In this document: piece after piece, positions 8,567 through 17,453 of the stretch
How positions within the stretch are numbered: the first letter of the stretch is position 1
Layout of the letters: every line of letters starts with the position of its first letter
Source: Acidobacteria bacterium 28-9
GTDB taxonomy: Bacteria > Acidobacteriota > Blastocatellia > Pyrinomonadales > Pyrinomonadaceae
Reading direction: 5' to 3'
DNA length: 64,000 nucleotides
Assembly: GCA_002050355.1 (NCBI GenBank)
Contig: MWYY01000060.1
Span: forward strand, 89,487-153,486
Notes under the pieces: generated by a model
Databases searched by the model: none
What the model saw: the letters and a program-made list of their open reading frames with translations, nothing else
What the model was told of the DNA's origin: nothing
Translations under genes and position numbers: made by a program

Positions 8567-10678
8567 TTACGATTCCCGATACTGTTCCAATTTCCGGTAA
8601 AGCGTTTTTCGTCCGATATTCAAAAGGCGCGAAGCGCGCGATTTATCGCCGTCCGTATAGTCGAGCGCAAGTTCGATTGCCTGTTTTTCTATCTCGTCCA
8701 TCGTCGCCGGAAAATCTACCTCCAAGTTTATCGAGCGTCCTTCGCTGGCGGCTCTGGCGCGTTCCTGGCGCGCTTGGGCAAAGGCTTCAAAGGCGCGTTT
8801 GCTTATGGCTTCGGGTAAATCGTCGAGTTCGATTTGTCTGCCGGAAGCAATTATTACGGCGCGTTCGATTGCGTTTTCCAATTCGCGTACATTGCCGAGC
8901 CATTCGTAATTAACCAGCGCGCGCAACGCTTCTTTGGAAATACCGGAAATAAAACGTCCGGTTTTTTCCTTATAGCGTTCGAGAAAATGGAAAACAAGCA
9001 AATTTATATCTTCGATTCTTTCCCGAAGCGGCGGCAAAGTTACGGGAAAAACCGACAGGCGATAAAATAAATCTTTGCGGAAATTTCCTTCTTCTACGGC
9101 TTTATTTAAATCAATATTCGTAGCTGCAATAACGCGAACATCAGTTTTGACCGTTTCGTTTCCGCCGACCCGCATAAATTCGCCGTCTTGCAAAACACGC
9201 AATAGTTTAACTTGTGCGGAAAGCGGCATTTCGCCGATTTCGTCCAAGAATAAAGTTCCGCCGTCGGCTTCTTCAAAACGTCCTTTTCGGCGCGCGCGCG
9301 CGTCGGTGAACGCTCCCTTCTCGTGTCCGAAAAGCTCGGATTCTAAAAGCGTTTCGGGAATTGCGCCGCAGTTTAATTTGATATACGGCTCGTCTTCGCG
9401 CCCCGAGTTGTAGTGTATTAAATTTGCCAATAATTCCTTTCCCGTTCCCGATTCGCCTTGAATTAAAACGGTTGTATTTGTGTCGGCAACGTTCAGAGCC
9501 AGCTCGATTGAACGGCGAAGCGTCGGTGCCTGCCCGATAATCTCAGAGTGCTTCTGGTGTAATTCGGATTTCAGACGCATTACTTCGGCTGATAATTGGT
9601 CGCGTTCTAAAGCCGTGCCTATTTGGTCGGAAATCCCTTCGACGAGCGCGATGTCGTGGTCTTCAAAAGGTTTTGCCGTCGCTTCGCTCCAGACGAAACC
9701 GAGCAAGCCGAATGCTTGACCGGCGACTCGCACCGGTGTAACGAGCGCTGCTTTTCCGCCGAGTTGGGAATTGAAAATAAGGCGAACGGCAAAAGGCAAC
9801 TGCGTGTCCGTAAGACGGAGCGTTTTGCCTTCGCGCAAAATATCGCCTAAAACAGGAAACGGTTCGATGTCGAGCGATTGTCCGTGCTGCTCAATCATTT
9901 GCAAAACCGTGTTTGGTTCAACATTCGGCGCAGATTTGAAAGACGCCAGCGAAATTCTTTTCCCCGTGCGGTCAAGCACACCGAGCGCACCGTAATCCGC
10001 ACCCACGAGACTGACCGCGCGTTCAAGGACACGGGCGGAAACTTCCTTAAAGTCCGAATGAGAGTTCAGCGTGTTGGCGATTTCCAGAAGCGCGTTCGTG
10101 CGCCGTGTTTCCTGTTCCTGCGCTACGTAAAGACTTGTGTATTGATAACCGATAGCGAGCTGCTGCGCGATTGATTCTAAAAATTGAACTTCTTCGTCGA
10201 GCCATTTGCGCGTGGATTTGGTGTCGTGAAGTCCGAGAAGTCCAAGAACTTTTCCGCTCAAAATAATCGGAACGATAAGCAGCGAGCGCGTTTCAAGTGC
10301 TTTTGTAAAAAATCTGACGGTTGCGTCTTTTGCCTGCGCAGTATCGTTAATGCGAATCGGTTTTGTGATGTCGAAATATTCGGCGAGTTTTTCGGCGTCA
10401 ACCGGAATCGTTGTGCCTTCGCTCGACGGAATTTCGTCGGACGCACGCCATTCGTGGCTGATGCGAAGCTCTTTTTCAGCCGTCATCTGCAAAAGGTCGC
10501 AGCGGTCGGCTTGCATCATTCGCCCAATTTCCGAGACGACGACATTTAAAAATCTTTCGAGTTCAATGTTCGTCGGCAAATCACGCGCTAATCGGTTGAT
10601 AATCGCTTCACGCGCTTCGTGCATTCGGATTTTTCGCTCTAAGGATAAAGCAGGCGGAATTTCGAGTTCGATTTTCAT
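8567..10678 (-). CDS. Sigma-54-dependent transcriptional activator with two GAF domains
   Basis: An enhancer-binding protein of 703 residues, starting at the ATG at 10678 ([16 protein letters not shown]). The upstream in-frame codons to 10729 come from heptamer-repeat DNA and are not counted. Order: GAF domain about 30-175, second GAF about 200-350, AAA+ sigma-54 activation domain about 385-610, Fis-type helix-turn-helix at the C-terminus ([21 protein letters not shown]). Key motifs: Walker A GESGTGKE, the sigma-54-contacting GAFTDA loop, DEIGEMP Walker B and [17 protein letters not shown]. There is no receiver domain, so the input is probably a small ligand or redox signal sensed by GAF. Target genes are unknown. 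Confidence 0.93.
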   Translation of the reverse strand: MKIELEIPPALSLERKIRMHEAREAIINRLARDLPTNIELERFLNVVVSEIGRMMQADRCDLLQMTAEKELRISHEWRASDEIPSSEGTTIPVDAEKLAEYFDITKPIRINDTAQAKDATVRFFTKALETRSLLIVPIILSGKVLGLLGLHDTKSTRKWLDEEVQFLESIAQQLAIGYQYTSLYVAQEQETRRTNALLEIANTLNSHSDFKEVSARVLERAVSLVGADYGALGVLDRTGKRISLASFKSAPNVEPNTVLQMIEQHGQSLDIEPFPVLGDILREGKTLRLTDTQLPFAVRLIFNSQLGGKAALVTPVRVAGQAFGLLGFVWSEATAKPFEDHDIALVEGISDQIGTALERDQLSAEVMRLKSELHQKHSEIIGQAPTLRRSIELALNVADTNTTVLIQGESGTGKELLANLIHYNSGREDEPYIKLNCGAIPETLLESELFGHEKGAFTDARARRKGRFEEADGGTLFLDEIGEMPLSAQVKLLRVLQDGEFMRVGGNETVKTDVRVIAATNIDLNKAVEEGNFRKDLFYRLSVFPVTLPPLRERIEDINLLVFHFLERYKEKTGRFISGISKEALRALVNYEWLGNVRELENAIERAVIIASGRQIELDDLPEAISKRAFEAFAQARQERARAASEGRSINLEVDFPATMDEIEKQAIELALDYTDGDKSRASRLLNIGRKTLYRKLEQYRES

Positions 10679-10693
10679 TAAATACAATCGGTT

Positions 10694-10762
10694 AAAGAAT
10701 AAATACCAAAGAACAAACACGAATTTCATTTGTTTGTCCTTTGTATTTTATCCTTTATCCTT
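10694..10762. repeat. Heptamer repeats in inverted arrangement
   Basis: Three to four units on one side (AAAGAAT, AAATACC, AAAGAAC) face TTTGTCC, TTTGTAT, TTTATCC, TTTATCC on the other. It can fold as a hairpin in the leader of the sigma-54 activator gene. Confidence 0.8.
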
Positions 10763-10823
10763 CTCCCATCAATGTCAAGGTGATACAAAGAGAAAATAGA
10801 GTGTGTATTTTGGAAGCAGGAAA

Positions 10824-10854
10824 TTAAGGTATTAGAAAAATTCTAATACCTTAA
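10824..10854 (-). terminator. Palindromic terminator candidate
   Basis: Perfect 14-bp inverted repeat (TTAAGGTATTAGAA and complement, 3-nt apex) immediately after the TPR lipoprotein stop. It is AT-rich with only a short T stretch, so termination strength is uncertain. Confidence 0.55.
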
Positions 10855-10861
10855 TTTATAT

Positions 10862-11764
10862 TTACTTGGTTGGCTCGACTTTCGGCGTTGGTTGTTCAGC
10901 CGATTTTGTCGGCATTGGCTGCTTTGGTCGCGCCTTTTCCGGTCTTGATCGGGAAATTTCTTCAGGTAATTGTTGCTGCTGTTGTTGCGGCAGTTTCGGT
11001 TTGATGCCGAAATTGATGCGTTTTTTTCCGGCGTTCGCTTTTTCAAGCAGTTCCTGTGTTTTCAGGTTGGTGTCGTCGAGTTTGACGGCTTTGTTTAAAA
11101 CCGTGACGGCTTCGTCGTATTGCGCTAGCTTTATCAATATTGAGCCGAATTCGGTTTGATATTCAACATCTTCGGGTTTGAGTTTGACGGCTTGGCGCAG
11201 GGCTTTTTCGGCTTCTTTGTCTTTGTTGAGTTTGTTGTAAGCGCGTCCGAGGTTAAACAGCGCTTGTTCGTCTTTCGGATTTTTTTTCAGAATTTTTTCA
11301 TAAACCTTTGCTGCGTTTTCAAATGCTTTGTCTGCTTCGCTCAATGCAAGAACATCTTTTTTTCCTTTTTTCGGCGGCGTCGGTGTCGGTTCTTCAGTTG
11401 TTTGCTGCGAATCTCCCTGTTCCTTTTCGCGCAGAGAATAAGCAATGCCGAGTTTGAAATAAGCGTCGGCAAAATCGGGATTGAGTTTGACGGCTTGCTG
11501 ATAAGCGTTTATCGCGTTTTCGGTTTCAACTGCGTCGAGATATTTGTCGCCTGCCGTAACCGCTTCGTCCGCATCGCTGAAATTCGGAACTTCTTCAGGC
11601 AATTTCTCAGTTGTTTCGGCGACGTTTTCATTTGCTGTCGGAGTGGTATCTACAACGGCGTTTTGATTGGCGTTTGCGGTTGTGTTCGCTTGATTAACGC
11701 TTTTGCAATTCAATGCGAAACAACACGACAAACCAAAAAATAAAATTATAAAATTGCGTTTCAT
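10862..11764 (-). CDS. TPR-repeat lipoprotein
   Basis: A 300-residue protein with a signal peptide whose hydrophobic core ends in FALNC, an acceptable lipobox, so probable attachment to a membrane. Next comes a Thr/Asn/Ala-rich linker, then at least four TPR units (AINAYQQAVKLNPDFADAYFKLGIAY, AAKVYEKILKKNPKDEQALF, AEKALRQAVKLKPEDVEYQTE, AVTVLNKAVKLDDTNLKTQE). A Pro/Thr/Lys insert interrupts the TPRs near residues 130-145. The C-terminus is a Gln run followed by a Pro/Lys-rich tail. TPR lipoproteins usually scaffold envelope complexes; the partner is not known. Confidence 0.85.
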   Translation of the reverse strand: MKRNFIILFFGLSCCFALNCKSVNQANTTANANQNAVVDTTPTANENVAETTEKLPEEVPNFSDADEAVTAGDKYLDAVETENAINAYQQAVKLNPDFADAYFKLGIAYSLREKEQGDSQQTTEEPTPTPPKKGKKDVLALSEADKAFENAAKVYEKILKKNPKDEQALFNLGRAYNKLNKDKEAEKALRQAVKLKPEDVEYQTEFGSILIKLAQYDEAVTVLNKAVKLDDTNLKTQELLEKANAGKKRINFGIKPKLPQQQQQQLPEEISRSRPEKARPKQPMPTKSAEQPTPKVEPTK

Positions 11765-11776
11765 ATTTGAAAAAAA

Positions 11777-12127
11777 TTATCCGGGCGGAAAGATAAACGG
11801 GCGACCGCCGAGAAGATGAACGTGCAGGTGAAAAACGGTTTGCCCGCCGTCACCGTTTGTGTTGATAACCGTGCGGTAACCGTTTTCGGCAAAACCTTTG
11901 TCGCGGGCGATTTTTCCAGCGATTAAAAGCAGATGTCCGAGTGTTTCCTTATGATTTTCCCGCGCTTTGTCGAGAGAGTCGAAATGCTCGCGCGGCACAA
12001 TCAAAATGTGTGTCGGCGCCTGCGGACTCACGTCATCAAACGCAACGCACACCGCGTCTTCATAAACTTTTGCAGACGCTATTTCGCCAGCCGCAATTTT
12101 ACAAAAAAGACAATTTTCTCGGCTCAT
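11777..12127 (-). CDS. HIT-family nucleotide hydrolase (HinT-like)
   Basis: 116 residues from ATG 12127, where homology begins (MSRENCLFCKIAAGEI). The 21 upstream codons do not fit the family. The histidine triad HLHVHLL sits at residues 100-106, and the N-terminal Cys pair CLFC is a usual zinc-site feature of bacterial HinT. HinT proteins hydrolyse AMP-lysine and other nucleoside phosphoramidates. It lies 12 bases upstream of the TPR lipoprotein gene and is probably co-transcribed with it. Confidence 0.92.
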   Translation of the reverse strand: MSRENCLFCKIAAGEIASAKVYEDAVCVAFDDVSPQAPTHILIVPREHFDSLDKARENHKETLGHLLLIAGKIARDKGFAENGYRTVINTNGDGGQTVFHLHVHLLGGRPFIFPPG

Positions 12128-12250
12128 ATTTGAAAGAACAATTAAACCACAAATGAAAAACAATAGAAAATGAAAAATGTCAGCTGACAAATTTTTCCAT
12201 TTGCTTTCCTCTTGGCGGTTGAAAGTTATTACTGATAATTTAGACGTAGT

Positions 12251-12989
12251 ATGAACAGAACTTTCTCAGACGAAACTCTTGCAAACATTTGTAAAAAACT
12301 CGAAACATCGAAATCGGAAATTCAAAATCCGAAATCCAAAATCCAAAATCCGATTCACGTTGTTTGCGGCGCAAATCTTTTTAATTTTGGTGCGTATGAT
12401 TACACGGCGAGTTTCGGAATTTCAGGCTCGCATCAACATCTGCGGCACGAAGCCTATAATTTTGCGCGCCAAATGATGCAGATTGCTTTATCGCCATTGA
12501 ACGTTCGACTTTCAGATTCGGTTACGACCGAAATCCCGATTACCGTTTACACGGGCGAAAACTTATCCGAAAAACAAATTGTTGAAAACAAACGGGCAAT
12601 TCAAACAGCTTGGCGAACGCATTTCAACAATGTAACTTTTTCGTTGATAAACGGCTTTTATCAAAGTTGGGATTTGCATCCGGCGCAATTGCCGGCTCGC
12701 TATGCAGCGGTTTATGCGTTCTTTTTTGGAATCGAAAGACGCGCAAGCAAAGCGTTTGAAAAGTTTTATGGAAAAAGCGACACAGGCGGCGACAACCGGA
12801 AATCAATTTGACGACGCGGCATCTGCGCAGGGACTTTTGAACTTTTTTTTGCGTGCTGTAAGCTGCGGTGCAATGTCCGAACAGGAAGTTTCGGAAGCGA
12901 CTAATTTGAGCGTTGCTCAGTTACGCTCAGCTTCTTTTGCAAAATTATGGAAAATACCAAAAACATTTCTTAGTAAAAACAATAACTAA
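12251..12989 (+). pseudogene. Decayed DUF6986 (aldolase/citrate-lyase-like) gene
   Basis: Starts with a plausible N-terminus (MNRTFSDETLANICKKLE), followed by a repeat-encoded stretch (SEIQNPKSKIQNP). It then joins the early-barrel sequence IHVVCGANLF directly to FGAYDYTASFGI, which in the family as I recall it lies more than 200 residues further on. The TIM-barrel C-terminal half is well preserved (GFYQSWDLHPAQLPARYAAVYAFF). Near 12722 a T-run of six instead of five shifts the frame. The shifted frame continues convincingly (LESKDAQAKRLKSF, LLNFFLRAVSCGAMSEQEV) to 12989. Internal deletion, repeat insertion and frameshift together mark a pseudogene. Confidence 0.8.
12311..12352 (+). repeat. 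Heptamer tandem repeat, unit AAATCCA/AAATCCG
   Basis: Six consecutive 7-nt units in exact register inside the DUF6986 relic. Same unit as at the thiD start, and read in a frame giving the same peptide, IQNPKSKI. Confidence 0.92.
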
Positions 12990-13003
12990 TTTTTAAAAAG
13001 AAA

Positions 13004-13036
13004 AAAGCATTTGCCCGTATTTGAGACAAACGCTTT
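13004..13036. terminator. Hairpin between convergent genes
   Basis: AAAGCATTTG pairs with CAAACGCTTT with one mismatch and a 13-nt loop. An A-run precedes and a short T-run lies inside the arms. It sits between the DUF6986 relic and the convergent bacilliredoxin gene. Confidence 0.5.
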
Positions 13037-13060
13037 AGGAAAAAATCAATAAAATTTCTA

Positions 13061-13504
13061 CTAATTATTGGCGGCTTCGGTTCTGGCGCAATGCTCTTGA
13101 AAAGCCGAGACCAACGCCTGCGCTATTTGCTGCGGTTGACGACCTTCGAGGTCGCGGCGTTCAAACATCTGCACGAGCTTTCCGTCCTTCAAAATTCCGA
13201 TTGCAGGTGAAGATGGTGCGTAGCCGGTAAAATAATTGCGCGCAACATCGGTCGCATCAATGTCGGCACCGGCAAAAACCGTAACCGCGCGGTCAGGTTT
13301 CGCGTCAGAATTTTGCAAAGCCATTGCAATGCCCGGACGAACGCCGCCCGCCGCGCAGCCGCAAACCGAATTGACGACGACCATTACAGTTCCGTCCGTG
13401 TTTTCAACCGCGTCTTTGACCGCTTCAGGTGTTTTCGTTTCTTCAATTCCAATCTGCGACAACTCCTGACGCATTCCTTGTATCATTATTTCTGGATATG
13501 GCAT
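13061..13504 (-). CDS. Bacilliredoxin, BrxA/BrxB (YphP/YqiW) family
   Basis: A thioredoxin-fold disulfide reductase that removes bacillithiol or a similar thiol from proteins in Firmicutes. The 147-residue length fits. The signature CGC motif (C48, C50) lies in MVVVNSVCGCAAGG, followed by RPGIAMAL. The N-terminus MPYPEIMIQGMRQEL is typical. Which thiol it serves here is unknown, since bacillithiol genes are not visible. The start is ATG 13504; repeat DNA lies directly upstream. Confidence 0.92.
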   Translation of the reverse strand: MPYPEIMIQGMRQELSQIGIEETKTPEAVKDAVENTDGTVMVVVNSVCGCAAGGVRPGIAMALQNSDAKPDRAVTVFAGADIDATDVARNYFTGYAPSSPAIGILKDGKLVQMFERRDLEGRQPQQIAQALVSAFQEHCARTEAANN

Positions 13505-13520
13505 AAAAATTACTCCGTGT

Positions 13521-13655
13521 AGTTCAAAGTTTAAGATTCAAAGTTCAAAGTATTGAAACTTGAACTTTTTTTCAAGTATCGGATAAAACCTTAAAAGTTT
13601 CAAGTTGGAGATTACGCGACGATTTCTACTTTGAACCTTAAAACTTTAAATCTAA
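13521..13655. repeat. Facing heptamer repeats upstream of the bacilliredoxin gene
   Basis: AGTTCAA, AGTTTAA, GATTCAA, AGTTCAA (13521-13548) and the complementary family ACTTTGA, ACCTTAA (13628-13641 onward), all at 7-nt period. Together they fill most of the gap between two minus-strand genes. Confidence 0.75.
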
Positions 13656-13661
13656 AAGTTT

Positions 13662-14273
13662 TTACGGTTCAATTTTAACGCTTGTGCCGACCGGAATAGT
13701 ATCGAAAAGCTCTTTGATATTTTCATTGTTGAGCGCAACGCAGCCCCAAGTCCAATCACTCCCCGTGCCGCCGCCGTGAATGTATATGTCGCCGCCGAGT
13801 CTGGTGTTTTGCGGCGGAGTTTTTTTGGCGTTGACGGCTTTGACGATTTTGCTATATTGATTTTGCGTAATTATTTTCGCTTCCAAACCGCGTTTGGCAT
13901 CTTCAATGTTCGGATAACTTATGCCCAGAGACAGATAAAATTTGCTCTGATTATTTTTCGTAAAAATATAAAATTCACCTTCGGGCGTTTTGCCGTCGCC
14001 CTGCTTTTCCTTGTCACCTGTAGGCGTAAAGCCAAGCGCAACAGTATAAGTTTTAACCAGTGTTTCGCCGTCGAAGAGTTCGAGTTTACGCTTTTCTTTC
14101 TTAATGACTATGCGCAGATTTTTTATTTCCGGCAGTGGCTCGACGGCGTTTTGCGCGACAGTTTTTTCATTCATTCCATTTTTTAACAAATCGCTGCCTG
14201 CACTCGTTTTTTCAAATGAACATCTGATAATAAAACCGCAGACAATAAGAAAAACAATCAAAAATAATTTCAT
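13662..14273 (-). CDS. L,D-transpeptidase (YkuD domain)
   Basis: A 203-residue envelope protein with an N-terminal membrane or signal helix (LFLIVFLIVCGFII). The YkuD catalytic domain spans about residues 52-203. The active-site block is IYIHGGGTGSDWTWGCVAL, with His near 166 and the catalytic Cys near 178. GDGKTPEGEFYI is the usual substrate-proximal motif. Such enzymes make 3-3 cross-links or attach proteins to peptidoglycan. No LysM or other wall-binding domain is present. A Cys at residue 18 or 19 is not in a good lipobox. Confidence 0.92.
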   Translation of the reverse strand: MKLFLIVFLIVCGFIIRCSFEKTSAGSDLLKNGMNEKTVAQNAVEPLPEIKNLRIVIKKEKRKLELFDGETLVKTYTVALGFTPTGDKEKQGDGKTPEGEFYIFTKNNQSKFYLSLGISYPNIEDAKRGLEAKIITQNQYSKIVKAVNAKKTPPQNTRLGGDIYIHGGGTGSDWTWGCVALNNENIKELFDTIPVGTSVKIEP

Positions 14274-14385
14274 AAAACACCTCGCAGAATAATTTCAAAA
14301 CCAGCTTGGTGTAGAACGCTTACTTTATACTTTCTTTGCGTTTTATTTCAGACTTTTCAGAAATTTGGTTTAGAATAAAAGCATT

Positions 14386-15153
14386 ATGAACGATTGGATT
14401 GCAGACAGAGCAAACAAACTGCGCGAGTTTTTCAGTTTAAGCGACGACGTAAATTTGATTGCGCCCGAAGTCAGAGAAAATTTCAAAGTTTCCGAGCAGA
14501 TTACCGCGCATCTCGAACGTTTTAATATCGAATGGCACATAATTCCTTCTGCCGAAGCCGTTCCGATTAACACGGACGATTACCGCGCGAGGCTTTATCC
14601 GAATATAAAATTTGAGGCAGCGACAAACCGAGATTATCAAAAAACAGATTCATATCGAGCCGTTATGGACGGACATCGACGGCATCAAGGGCGTATCGTC
14701 GGAATCGAGACGACCCTAAAACCGAAATATTTGCCGAACAACCGGCAATTTTACGGAACAATTTACGGTTTTGAAACAAAAGCCGACCCGTTTGCCGCGT
14801 ATTTGGGACGCGCCAATTTCACGTCCGGCACGCGCTTCGCTCATAACTACACATCGCTCCGAAACTTTGTCAATGTCGTAACCGAAGATTGGAAATCGCG
14901 CCGATTAATGCCTGAAGGTTATCGTCTGACTGTGTGTCCGCCGGTAGTTTTCAACCTTATCGGCAATGTCTTTCACAAAGAATGGAGCCAGACCGAATCG
15001 CTCGAACTAGGTTTTTACCGCGACGAAGCCGGCAATGCAAAATGTTATTCGGTCGGCTCAAACGCGCCCGATGATTTTTCATACATTCACGAAATCGAAA
15101 ACAATTCCGATTGGACGCTTTTAGGTTTTCGCACCGCACTCGTGCCGGAGTGA
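14386..15153 (+). CDS. Conserved hypothetical protein
   Basis: A soluble 255-residue protein with no signal peptide or membrane helix and no motif I recognise. It has an acidic N-terminal helix (WIADRANKLREFFSLSDD), a central part rich in aromatic residues (QFYGTIYGFETKADPFAAYL) and a Cys near residue 185 in TVCPPVVFNLIG. The composition is that of a normal expressed cytoplasmic protein. It stands alone between a divergent transpeptidase gene and the convergent tsaE. Confidence 0.75.
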   Translation: MNDWIADRANKLREFFSLSDDVNLIAPEVRENFKVSEQITAHLERFNIEWHIIPSAEAVPINTDDYRARLYPNIKFEAATNRDYQKTDSYRAVMDGHRRHQGRIVGIETTLKPKYLPNNRQFYGTIYGFETKADPFAAYLGRANFTSGTRFAHNYTSLRNFVNVVTEDWKSRRLMPEGYRLTVCPPVVFNLIGNVFHKEWSQTESLELGFYRDEAGNAKCYSVGSNAPDDFSYIHEIENNSDWTLLGFRTALVPE

Positions 15154-15176
15154 AGCAAAGTAAAAAGTTAATCCAC

Positions 15177-15617
15177 CTATTTACTTTTACCTTTTACTTT
15201 TACCTTTCGGGCTTCGTCACCGTCGCCTTTTATCTCGATGTGAAATGTTTTTTCGGGAAAAGAAAAGTTTTTCAATTTTTCAGACCATTCGATAATCACG
15301 ACAGCCGTCTCATCTTCTAAAATTTCCGGCAAACCGACGGCGCAAGCGACATCCGAATTAGCGTCTAAGCGCCACAAATCAACATGAAAGACATCAAAAT
15401 TTTCAGTTTTGTAAAGATTGACAAGCGTAAAACTCGGAGAAGTAACTTCGTCAACGTCAAACCACAGCGCACTCAAAACGCCTTTTGTAAAAAGCGTTTT
15501 GCCCGCGCCGAGACCGCCAGACAGCAAAATCATTTCGCCGCCCGTAAAAGTTGCGCCGAATTTTTCGCCTAACTCGAAAGTATGTTCGGGCTTTTCGCAA
15601 ACGTATTCGCCAACCAT
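15177..15617 (-). CDS. tsaE: tRNA threonylcarbamoyladenosine biosynthesis ATPase TsaE
   Basis: P-loop ATPase that works with TsaB and TsaD in t6A37 modification of tRNA. Walker A GGLGAGKT sits at residues 34-41, the switch-like SPSFTLVN near 80, and VVIIEWSEK near 112. The 146-residue length fits. The Lys/Val-rich last residues (KVKVKGKSK) are encoded by heptamer-like repeat DNA and probably replace the normal end. It follows nnr on the same strand with a 31-base gap; an nnr-tsaE neighbourhood is common in bacteria. Confidence 0.93.
   Translation of the reverse strand: MVGEYVCEKPEHTFELGEKFGATFTGGEMILLSGGLGAGKTLFTKGVLSALWFDVDEVTSPSFTLVNLYKTENFDVFHVDLWRLDANSDVACAVGLPEILEDETAVVIIEWSEKLKNFSFPEKTFHIEIKGDGDEARKVKVKGKSK
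15179..15209. repeat. ACTTTT/ACCTTTT repeat at the tsaE 3' end
   Basis: Two copies of a 13-nt compound unit (6+7 nt). Related to the heptamer family and translated as the basic tail of TsaE. Confidence 0.65.
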
Positions 15618-15648
15618 TCAATTTCGATTCGGAAACTCAAATTCTGTT

Positions 15649-17349
15649 TTAATACCTTTTTAATTCTTTTGTTAACTTTTCATTTACGCCGCTTCTATCA
15701 ATTTCTCGTTTGTCAATTATACTCAACTCTTCACTGATACAATCTCGAATGTCGGTCGCGGTCATCAATCTCTGCCCGAATTTTTCCGCCGCAACGTCGC
15801 CTGCCAAACCCGAAACGTAAAGCGCGGCGACGACTGCTTCAAAGGCAACGTCTAGATTTGTTTCGCCTACTTTTTTGTTCCATTTTTTAACGGCGAAACT
15901 CTGCGCCAGAAAACTCGTGACAATTCCCGCCAACGTATCGCCCGCACCGGCACGCGAAATTCCGGCGTTGCCTGTCAGATTGATAACGACTGTTCCGTCC
16001 GGTGCGGCAACAATGCTTCGTTCACCTTTCAAAAGCAAAATTACGTTATGTTTTTGAGAAAATCGGCGCGCCGTTTCAATTTTGTCTTTGATTTCATCTT
16101 TCGTTCCGAGAAGTCTTTGAAATTCGCCGATGTGCGGCGTTAAGATAATCGGCAAATCGTTAGAGCCTTGCAAATCAAACGGCGCAAGCGAATTTAATCC
16201 GTCGGCATCAACGACAATCGGCGTTTTGCGTTTCTCGACAACTTCGCGCACAAATTTTCTGGTGCTTTCGTCATTGCTCGTCAAACCGCAGCCGATTGCT
16301 AACAGGTCCATTATTCCGCTCAATTCCAAAATGTCTTTCGCAGCAGTTTCGGCAAACGCGCCGTCTTTCGTTTCCCCAAAACCGCGCGTGATAATTTCAT
16401 CCGAAACCTTTGCGGCAACAACATCTTGAACCGATTTCGGCACTGCAACCGAAACCATTCCCGCGCCCGAAGCAAAACAAGCGTTTGCCGCAAGCGTCGC
16501 CGCGCCCGTGTAATTTTTTGAACCGGCGATTATCAAAGCCGCGCCGCGAGTTTTTTTGTAAGAATCGTTTTTAACCTTTGTTATATTTAACCAATCTTGT
16601 GCGTCTTTTTTTTCTGCGACGAAAGTTCTTGAAGGCGAATTATCAACCAATTCTTTTGGACTTCCGATGTTCGCAACGATAAGTTCGCTGCTGAAATTCG
16701 ATGCAGGCGGAAAAACATTTGCGATTTTCGGCGCAGTAAATGTTACGGTTAAATCTGCTTGCAGATTTCTGCCAATCAATTTTTCCGAGTCGGCATTTAG
16801 TCCTGAAGGCAAGTCAACAGCTACTGTAAACAAAGTTTTACTATGACTTAAAATTCTAGAAAATCCCATAAAAAAAGACATCAATTCTCCTTCGACCGGT
16901 CTGGACAAACCAGTCCCGAAAAAGGCATCAACCAAAATATGTTCTTTAACTGACATAAGAATTTGTGATAACGATTGTGCCGTTTCAACTTCTACAAGCT
17001 CCAAACAATTTGTGTAAAGTATTCTCGATTCAGTTACATTTCTAAGAATTTCAAAATTTACTCGTGCATCGCCTTTTGTTTCTTCAACCTTGCCAAACAA
17101 ATAAACAAAAACTTCTGCGCCAAGCGTCCACAAAATTCTTGCTAAAGCCGCGCCGTCGCCGCCGTTGTTACCTTTGCCGCAGAGGACTAAAAAAGATTTT
17201 CCCGCAATTACACCGCCGAGTTTTTCCGTGATGACGCGAGCGGCAGCGTGCGCGGCGCTTTCCATTAAGAGAATTGACGGAATGCCATATCGCTCAGTCG
17301 TCAAGCGGTCAACTTCGCGCATTTCTTCGGCAGTTAAAACTTTTTGCAT
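15649..17349 (-). CDS. nnr: Bifunctional NAD(P)H-hydrate epimerase/dehydratase
   Basis: Repairs damaged NAD(P)H hydrates. The N-terminal YjeF_N epimerase covers about residues 1-215 (TAEEMREVDRLTTERYGIP, CGKGNNGGDGAALARIL). The C-terminal ADP-dependent dehydratase, a ribokinase-like fold, covers about 240-560 (GAALIIAGSKNYTGAA, TPHIGEFQRLLG, GNAGISRAGAGDTLAGIV). The start is ATG 17349; a TTG two codons upstream is less likely. At 566 residues it is slightly long, with the extra at the charged C-terminal tail. Confidence 0.94.
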   Translation of the reverse strand: MQKVLTAEEMREVDRLTTERYGIPSILLMESAAHAAARVITEKLGGVIAGKSFLVLCGKGNNGGDGAALARILWTLGAEVFVYLFGKVEETKGDARVNFEILRNVTESRILYTNCLELVEVETAQSLSQILMSVKEHILVDAFFGTGLSRPVEGELMSFFMGFSRILSHSKTLFTVAVDLPSGLNADSEKLIGRNLQADLTVTFTAPKIANVFPPASNFSSELIVANIGSPKELVDNSPSRTFVAEKKDAQDWLNITKVKNDSYKKTRGAALIIAGSKNYTGAATLAANACFASGAGMVSVAVPKSVQDVVAAKVSDEIITRGFGETKDGAFAETAAKDILELSGIMDLLAIGCGLTSNDESTRKFVREVVEKRKTPIVVDADGLNSLAPFDLQGSNDLPIILTPHIGEFQRLLGTKDEIKDKIETARRFSQKHNVILLLKGERSIVAAPDGTVVINLTGNAGISRAGAGDTLAGIVTSFLAQSFAVKKWNKKVGETNLDVAFEAVVAALYVSGLAGDVAAEKFGQRLMTATDIRDCISEELSIIDKREIDRSGVNEKLTKELKRY

Positions 17350-17453
17350 ACCCAATAAATTGCCACAAAAAAAGGAAAAGAAAATTTAACCGCGCAGCAA
17401 TAAGAAGATTTTACTGGGAAAAATAAATTATATAAACATTCGAGTTAAAGAAA

